Source: Candidatus Pacearchaeota archaeon (lineage in GTDB: Archaea; Nanobdellota; Nanobdellia; Pacearchaeales; GW2011-AR1). From it: DNA of 7,822 nt. The DNA is taken from NCBI GenBank assembly GCA_016234025.1, contig JACQLL010000004.1, forward strand, positions 1 through 7,822. The letters are read 5' to 3'. The stretch's first letter is position 1, and each line of letters starts with the position of its first letter. Under the pieces are notes generated by a model. That model saw only the letters and a list, made by a program, of their open reading frames with translations. It searched no databases and was not told where the DNA came from. Shown piece by piece: positions 4,627-7,822 of this stretch. The translations under genes were made by a program, and so were the position numbers.

Positions 4627-4983
4627 ATGGAAGATAAATTAGAAGGGAATTTGAAGAAAAAAATTGTAAAACCTAATTGGATGAAGATGAAGATTGAGGA
4701 TGCGGAAAAGATTATTGTCGAGTTGGCTGGGAAGGGAAAGACGCCTGCGCAGATTGGCTCGATTCTTAGGGATGAGTATGGAGTTCCGAGAACGAGGCTG
4801 CTTGGAAAGAGATTGGTTAAGATACTGGAAGAGAAGGGGGTGAAGTATAAAGAGGACACTGAAATTATTAATGACAAAATTAGAAAAATCAGGCAACACA
4901 TCGGCCGGAATAAACATGATTACAGAGCGACAAGATCTCTAACGAAAAATTTGTGGGACTTACACCATTTAGAAAATAATTAA
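4627..4983 (+). CDS. rps15: Small ribosomal subunit protein S15 (archaeal uS15)
   Basis: Binds 16S rRNA in the central domain of the 30S subunit. The diagnostic archaeal segment is GKTPAQIGSILRDEYGVPRTR (about 37-57), followed by LGKRLVKILEEKG (59-71). The helical core with H91 and H97-D98 (IRKIRQHIGRNKHDYRATR, 85-103) comes next. It is 118 residues against about 150 for typical archaeal S15. It lacks the usual basic N-terminal extension (MHSRRKGKSGS-like) and stops about 20-25 residues early, without the final R-R-x-L-x-x-Y segment, ending WDLHHLENN. The start at 4627 is chosen because of the TATA box 25 nt upstream; the in-frame ATG at 4567 would add 20 residues unlike S15. RecJ begins 3 nt after the stop, so the two are co-transcribed. 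The S15-RecJ pairing is known in other archaea. Confidence 0.88.
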   Translation: MEDKLEGNLKKKIVKPNWMKMKIEDAEKIIVELAGKGKTPAQIGSILRDEYGVPRTRLLGKRLVKILEEKGVKYKEDTEIINDKIRKIRQHIGRNKHDYRATRSLTKNLWDLHHLENN

Positions 4984-4986
4984 AGA

Positions 4987-6303
4987 ATGTTGGACAAAAT
5001 AAAAGAGGCGATAAGCAGAATTGAAACTTTGAGCAGAAGAAAGAGGATAATAGTTGTCAGCCATTATGATACCGACGGGATAACCTCCGCGGCTATTTTT
5101 TCCAAAGCTCTTTTTAGATGGGGGAAGCAGTTTTCTCTCGAGATTGTTAAAGGACTTGACGAGGCATTTATCAGGAATCTTGGGGAAGATTCAATTTTGA
5201 TTTTTCTCGATCTTGCTTCGGGAAGTCTGGATTCCCTTAAAGACAAGAAGACGGAAGTTTTCGTTTTTGATCATCATGAAATTGTTCAGAAGATTCCGGA
5301 AAACGTTTTTATGGTTAACCCTGTTTTAGAAGGAACGGAGCCGCTCTCCGGCGCGGCCATATGTTATCTTTTTGCAAAGGAGCTCTCAAATGATAATCGT
5401 GATCTCGCCAATCTTGCCGTTATTGGAATGGTCGGAGACATGCATGAAAAAAATATCGGGAAAACTTTCGGAGGGATATTGAAGGATTCGGAGAGTGTTG
5501 TTAAGAAAGGACTTTTAGTTTATCCTTCGACGAGGCCCCTCGATAAGACACTGGAATACTCTTCAAACCCTTTTATTCCGGGAGTCAGCGGCTCGAGAGA
5601 AGGAGTCCTCGAAGTTTTACGCGGCGCAGGAATTCCTCTTGAAGGCGGGAGATATAAATCTCTTCACGAACTTAGCGACGAGGAAATGGGGAGATTAATC
5701 ACCTCTGTAATGCTGAAGAATGTGGGCCGGAAGAATCAGGAGGAAATGTTGGGGAATATTTTTCTTGTAAGACTTTTCAACCGGCTTGAAGATGCGAGAG
5801 AGGTTTCTGCTTTGATTAATGCGTGCAGTAGAATGGGCTATCCTGAAGTGTCTCTTGGTTTTTGTCTTGGGAATAAGTCTTTTAAAGATAAAGCTGAAGA
5901 TATTTATATAGATTATAAACAGAATCTTGTTTCTGCGCTGAGATATGTCGAGGAGAGCGATAAGCTAGAGGGAAGGAATTATCTTATAATAAACGCTCGG
6001 GATAAAATAAGAGACACTATAATCGGGACAGTCGCTTCTATTGTTTCGCATTCGCCTCTTTATCCGGAAGGATTGGTTATTATTGCGCTGGCTTATAACG
6101 GCGACATGATAAAAGTTTCTGCGCGGCTTTCCGGAAGAAACGGAAGAAATGTCAGAGAGGTTTTAAGTCAGGCGGTTCTTCCGTTAGGAGGAGAAGTCGG
6201 AGGACATCATAATGCGGCAGGATGTTTAATCTCTAAAGAAAAGGAGAGTTTGTTTCTTACGGAACTTCAGAAAGTTCTTGATGTAGAGATGGTAAAGGTT
6301 TAG
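4987..6303 (+). CDS. RecJ/GAN-like DHH-family phosphoesterase
   Basis: A DHH-family phosphoesterase of the archaeal RecJ type, related to GAN (the GINS-associated nuclease) and to Cdc45. Members degrade single-stranded nucleic acid or act in the CMG-like replication helicase complex. In the N-terminal DHH domain, motif I is SHYDTDG (25-31), motif II is FLDLASG (73-79, D75), the signature FDHHE is at 94-98, and motif IV is GMVGDMHEKN (147-156, D151). The C-terminal DHHA1 domain ends in GGEVGGHHNAAGC (401-413), with the GGHxxAAG consensus intact. All metal-binding residues are present, so a catalytically active enzyme is expected rather than a degenerate Cdc45-like subunit. At 438 residues it is of normal size. 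It starts 3 nt after S15 and shares that gene's promoter. The stop is only 4 bp from the stop of the convergent radical SAM gene. Whether the substrate is ssDNA or RNA cannot be read from the sequence. Confidence 0.9.
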   Translation: MLDKIKEAISRIETLSRRKRIIVVSHYDTDGITSAAIFSKALFRWGKQFSLEIVKGLDEAFIRNLGEDSILIFLDLASGSLDSLKDKKTEVFVFDHHEIVQKIPENVFMVNPVLEGTEPLSGAAICYLFAKELSNDNRDLANLAVIGMVGDMHEKNIGKTFGGILKDSESVVKKGLLVYPSTRPLDKTLEYSSNPFIPGVSGSREGVLEVLRGAGIPLEGGRYKSLHELSDEEMGRLITSVMLKNVGRKNQEEMLGNIFLVRLFNRLEDAREVSALINACSRMGYPEVSLGFCLGNKSFKDKAEDIYIDYKQNLVSALRYVEESDKLEGRNYLIINARDKIRDTIIGTVASIVSHSPLYPEGLVIIALAYNGDMIKVSARLSGRNGRNVREVLSQAVLPLGGEVGGHHNAAGCLISKEKESLFLTELQKVLDVEMVKV

Positions 6304-6307
6304 AGGG

Positions 6308-7690
6308 TTACTCTCTTTTCAAACCAAAGTATCTTTTCCTGGAAGAAGGGTTTAGATTGTTAATCTCCCTTGCTTTTTCTTCGATATATTCATACGGGGC
6401 TTTGCAATAATGAGCGACCCAGAATCTTTTTGTTTGTTCTGTATCCCAAACATCTTGCTCTGTAAACTGCGGATTTGCTTGTAAGAATTTTCTGTTCATC
6501 GGGGCGCCAGGAAATGGAGTTAGCATAGCGCAGTAAAGTTGTGTTACGTTCGGATATTGAGCTATTGCTCTTGCGAACTTTTCAGTGTTTGCTATTGTCT
6601 GCTCTGATTCTCCGGCAGCTCCTAGGATTATACTTCCTGTGATATTTATCCCTCTTTTAGCTAAGCGTTCGGTAGCATCATAATTTGCTTTTAATGTGTA
6701 TCCTTCCTGCATTGCCCTTAGCATGTCGTTGTCTCCGGAATCGTATCCTATATAGACATATCGAACGTTTAAATCGGCCAATGTTTGAGCCATTTCTTCT
6801 GTTATTTCTTTACTTCTTCCGTAGCAAGAAAACTCGAGGTTATACATATCAGAAGGTCTTGCATCGAGCAAGGCGCGAACTCTTTCAGGATTTCCTGTTA
6901 AACAATCGCCATAATCCTTGAATGATTGTATGCCTATTGAGTGTTTTGCTTCTCTTACGTCTCTCCAGAATCTTCCCGGAGCTTGATAGTTGTTGAAGGG
7001 ATAGGGAATATCACAAAAACTACATCCAAGTTTTTCTCTCCAGGCGCAACCGACATGGGTGAATCCCTCGATATACCTTTCGGACATCGCCGGGAATTCT
7101 TTTTTATGCTCTTGCCAATATTTCTCAAAATCCATTAAAGAGAAGTCCATGTCGACAAAGCGTGGAGACTGTGTTGGGAGAATTATCTGGTTGTGCTTTA
7201 TTATTTGATCGGTGTCTCTCCAAAAGAGATTGTTAATTTTTGTATAATCCGGAGCTGACTTTCGTGATTCAATAAGAAACTGGAGAAAAGAGTGTTCACC
7301 ATCATAGACAATAACTGCATCTATACTTTGCTGATTTTTAAGAATAAGCTCTGCCATTGAAATATTAGCTTTTTCATGTCTCAACACTGCCGAGGCGTGA
7401 GGTCCGCCGACGACAACTAATTTTGTTCCGTTTGACTTTGCAAAATTTGCTAGATTCACGCAGTGCTGATAATTATTTGTGTTAGCGCTTAGACCTAAGA
7501 CCTCGGCTTCCTTGAGTTTTGATTCAAGCTCACTTTCATTGTATGATTCTCCATCAACAACATTCACTTCCCAATCAGGAAAAGTATCTTTAACGAGAGA
7601 TCCGACTAGTAAGACTCCCATGGGATAATACAATCCGCGAGTTGCGCTTGCGCCGTAATAATTTGTGGGACAAACGAGTGAGATTTTCAT
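6308..7690 (-). CDS. B12-binding-domain radical SAM protein with C-x7-C-x2-C motif
   Basis: A radical SAM enzyme with an N-terminal cobalamin-binding-type Rossmann domain (about 1-145): ISLVCPTN at the start, YYPMGVLLVGSLVK at 21-34, KLVVVGGPHA at 90-99 and DAVIVYDGEHSFLQFLI at 124-140. The DxHxxG histidine motif of classical B12 ligands is not evident, as in many such proteins. The cluster site is HVGCAWREKLGCSFCDIP (C215, C223, C226), spaced C-x7-C-x2-C rather than the canonical C-x3-C-x2-C. Downstream barrel landmarks are VYIGYDSGDNDML (312-324) and SIILGAAGESEQT (353-365), matching the usual GxExG and GxPGE elements, and TPFPGAPM at 391-398. The start at 7690 (ATG) is preferred over the in-frame TTG at 7705, because TATA spacing predicts transcription from about 7701 and GAGG lies 9 nt upstream. 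That gives 460 residues. It is divergent from a TrmB-like regulator. Substrate unknown; methylation of a small molecule, lipid or peptide is possible. Confidence 0.88.
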   Translation of the reverse strand: MKISLVCPTNYYGASATRGLYYPMGVLLVGSLVKDTFPDWEVNVVDGESYNESELESKLKEAEVLGLSANTNNYQHCVNLANFAKSNGTKLVVVGGPHASAVLRHEKANISMAELILKNQQSIDAVIVYDGEHSFLQFLIESRKSAPDYTKINNLFWRDTDQIIKHNQIILPTQSPRFVDMDFSLMDFEKYWQEHKKEFPAMSERYIEGFTHVGCAWREKLGCSFCDIPYPFNNYQAPGRFWRDVREAKHSIGIQSFKDYGDCLTGNPERVRALLDARPSDMYNLEFSCYGRSKEITEEMAQTLADLNVRYVYIGYDSGDNDMLRAMQEGYTLKANYDATERLAKRGINITGSIILGAAGESEQTIANTEKFARAIAQYPNVTQLYCAMLTPFPGAPMNRKFLQANPQFTEQDVWDTEQTKRFWVAHYCKAPYEYIEEKAREINNLNPSSRKRYFGLKRE

Positions 7691-7722
7691 TTTAATTATC
7701 CTCAAGTTTTTCCAAGAGAAAG

Positions 7723-7734
7723 ATTTAAATATTT
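7723..7734. promoter_or_regulatory. Shared divergent TATA element (radical SAM / TrmB)
   Basis: ATTTAAATATTT contains two overlapping palindromes (ATTTAAAT and AAATATTT), so it reads as a TATA box on both strands. On the plus strand it is centred 26-27 nt upstream of the TrmB-like ATG (leaderless). On the minus strand it predicts a start near 7701 and a leader of about 11 nt for the radical SAM gene. No second TATA element is visible in the 63-bp gap. Confidence 0.6.
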
Positions 7735-7753
7735 GCCGTAAATTATTTACGTC

Positions 7754-7822
7754 ATGAATGAACTGACTGAAAAGCTCAAAGAATTTGGGTTGAGTGAGAA
7801 AGAAGCCAAAGTTTATTTAGCA
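7754..7822 (+). CDS. TrmB-family transcriptional regulator, N-terminal fragment
   Basis: Only the first 23 codons are inside the window; the gene continues past the right edge. The peptide MNELTEKLKEFGLSEKEAKVYLA matches the characteristic start of the winged-helix DNA-binding domain of archaeal TrmB-type regulators (L..LGL[ST]..EA.vYla.L). Members of this family usually sense sugars or other metabolites through a C-terminal domain, which cannot be seen here. A TATA box 26-27 nt upstream fits a leaderless message. Divergent placement 63 bp from the radical SAM gene, with a common TATA element, makes regulation of that gene and of itself plausible, but this is inference. An ArsR-like or Sugar-TrmB-like variant would look the same over this length. 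Confidence 0.7.
   Translation, partial: MNELTEKLKEFGLSEKEAKVYLA

Noticed and set aside
4089..4901. Long open frame (270 codons) on the minus strand
   Set aside because: It lies antisense to both the Cys-rich gene and S15, has a composition full of Phe/Ser/Ile typical of the reverse of AT-rich coding DNA, and has no promoter or recognisable domain.
6302..6314. AGAG-GGTTA-CTCT hairpin at the convergent recJ/radical SAM junction as a bidirectional terminator
   Set aside because: The stem is only four base pairs and the flanking T-runs are short, so it is too weak to call.
7691..7705. TTG at 7705 as start of the radical SAM protein
   Set aside because: It would precede the predicted transcription start. 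The ATG at 7690 gives MKISLV, the usual beginning of a B12-binding fold, with GAGG 9 nt upstream.

Overview
The window reads as a piece of an archaeal chromosome, most likely from a small-genome DPANN-type lineage (Woesearchaeota/Pacearchaeota-like). That placement is an inference from gene content and style. The supporting signs are an archaeal RadA, an archaeal RPA with a zinc finger, an archaeal-type ribosomal protein S15 next to a RecJ-like DHH phosphoesterase, a TrmB-type regulator, AT-rich intergenic DNA, and archaeal TATA boxes about 25 nt upstream of several start codons.

Layout. Bases 1-156 hold no confident gene; the T-rich minus strand there could end radA transcription. From about 3423 down to 157, four minus-strand genes follow one another: a single-stranded-DNA-binding RPA, an unrecognised 240-residue protein, an unrecognised 119-residue protein with two hydrophobic stretches, and RadA recombinase. 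RPA, the 240-residue gene and radA each have their own TATA box placed for leaderless transcription. The 119-residue gene does not; it is preceded by an exact 19-bp copy of the last codons of the RPA gene.

Bases 3424-4040 are a scar. They contain several inverted repeats and, in one plus-strand frame (about 3610-3969), pieces resembling the N- and C-terminal ends of a DDE (IS5-type) transposase, interrupted by two stops and apparently missing the catalytic centre. Next to this comes a small plus-strand gene for a membrane-anchored or secreted protein with eight cysteines and a calcium-loop motif.

From 4627 to 6303 ribosomal protein S15 and a RecJ/GAN-like DHH phosphoesterase form a tight plus-strand operon. 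This pairing fits what is known of archaeal gene order and links translation with replication. A convergent minus-strand gene (6308-7690) encodes a B12-binding-domain radical SAM enzyme whose cluster-binding cysteines have the unusual spacing C-x7-C-x2-C. It shares a roughly 60-bp divergent promoter region with the first 23 codons of a TrmB-like regulator running off the right edge.

Functionally the window is mainly DNA replication, recombination and repair (RPA, RadA, RecJ-like) plus one ribosomal gene. The accessory part comprises the transposase relic, the Cys-rich surface protein and the radical SAM/TrmB pair. I found no CRISPR array, rRNA or convincing tRNA. The most unusual items are the radical SAM enzyme with its neighbouring regulator, the Cys-rich protein beside the transposon scar, and the duplicated RPA gene tail.
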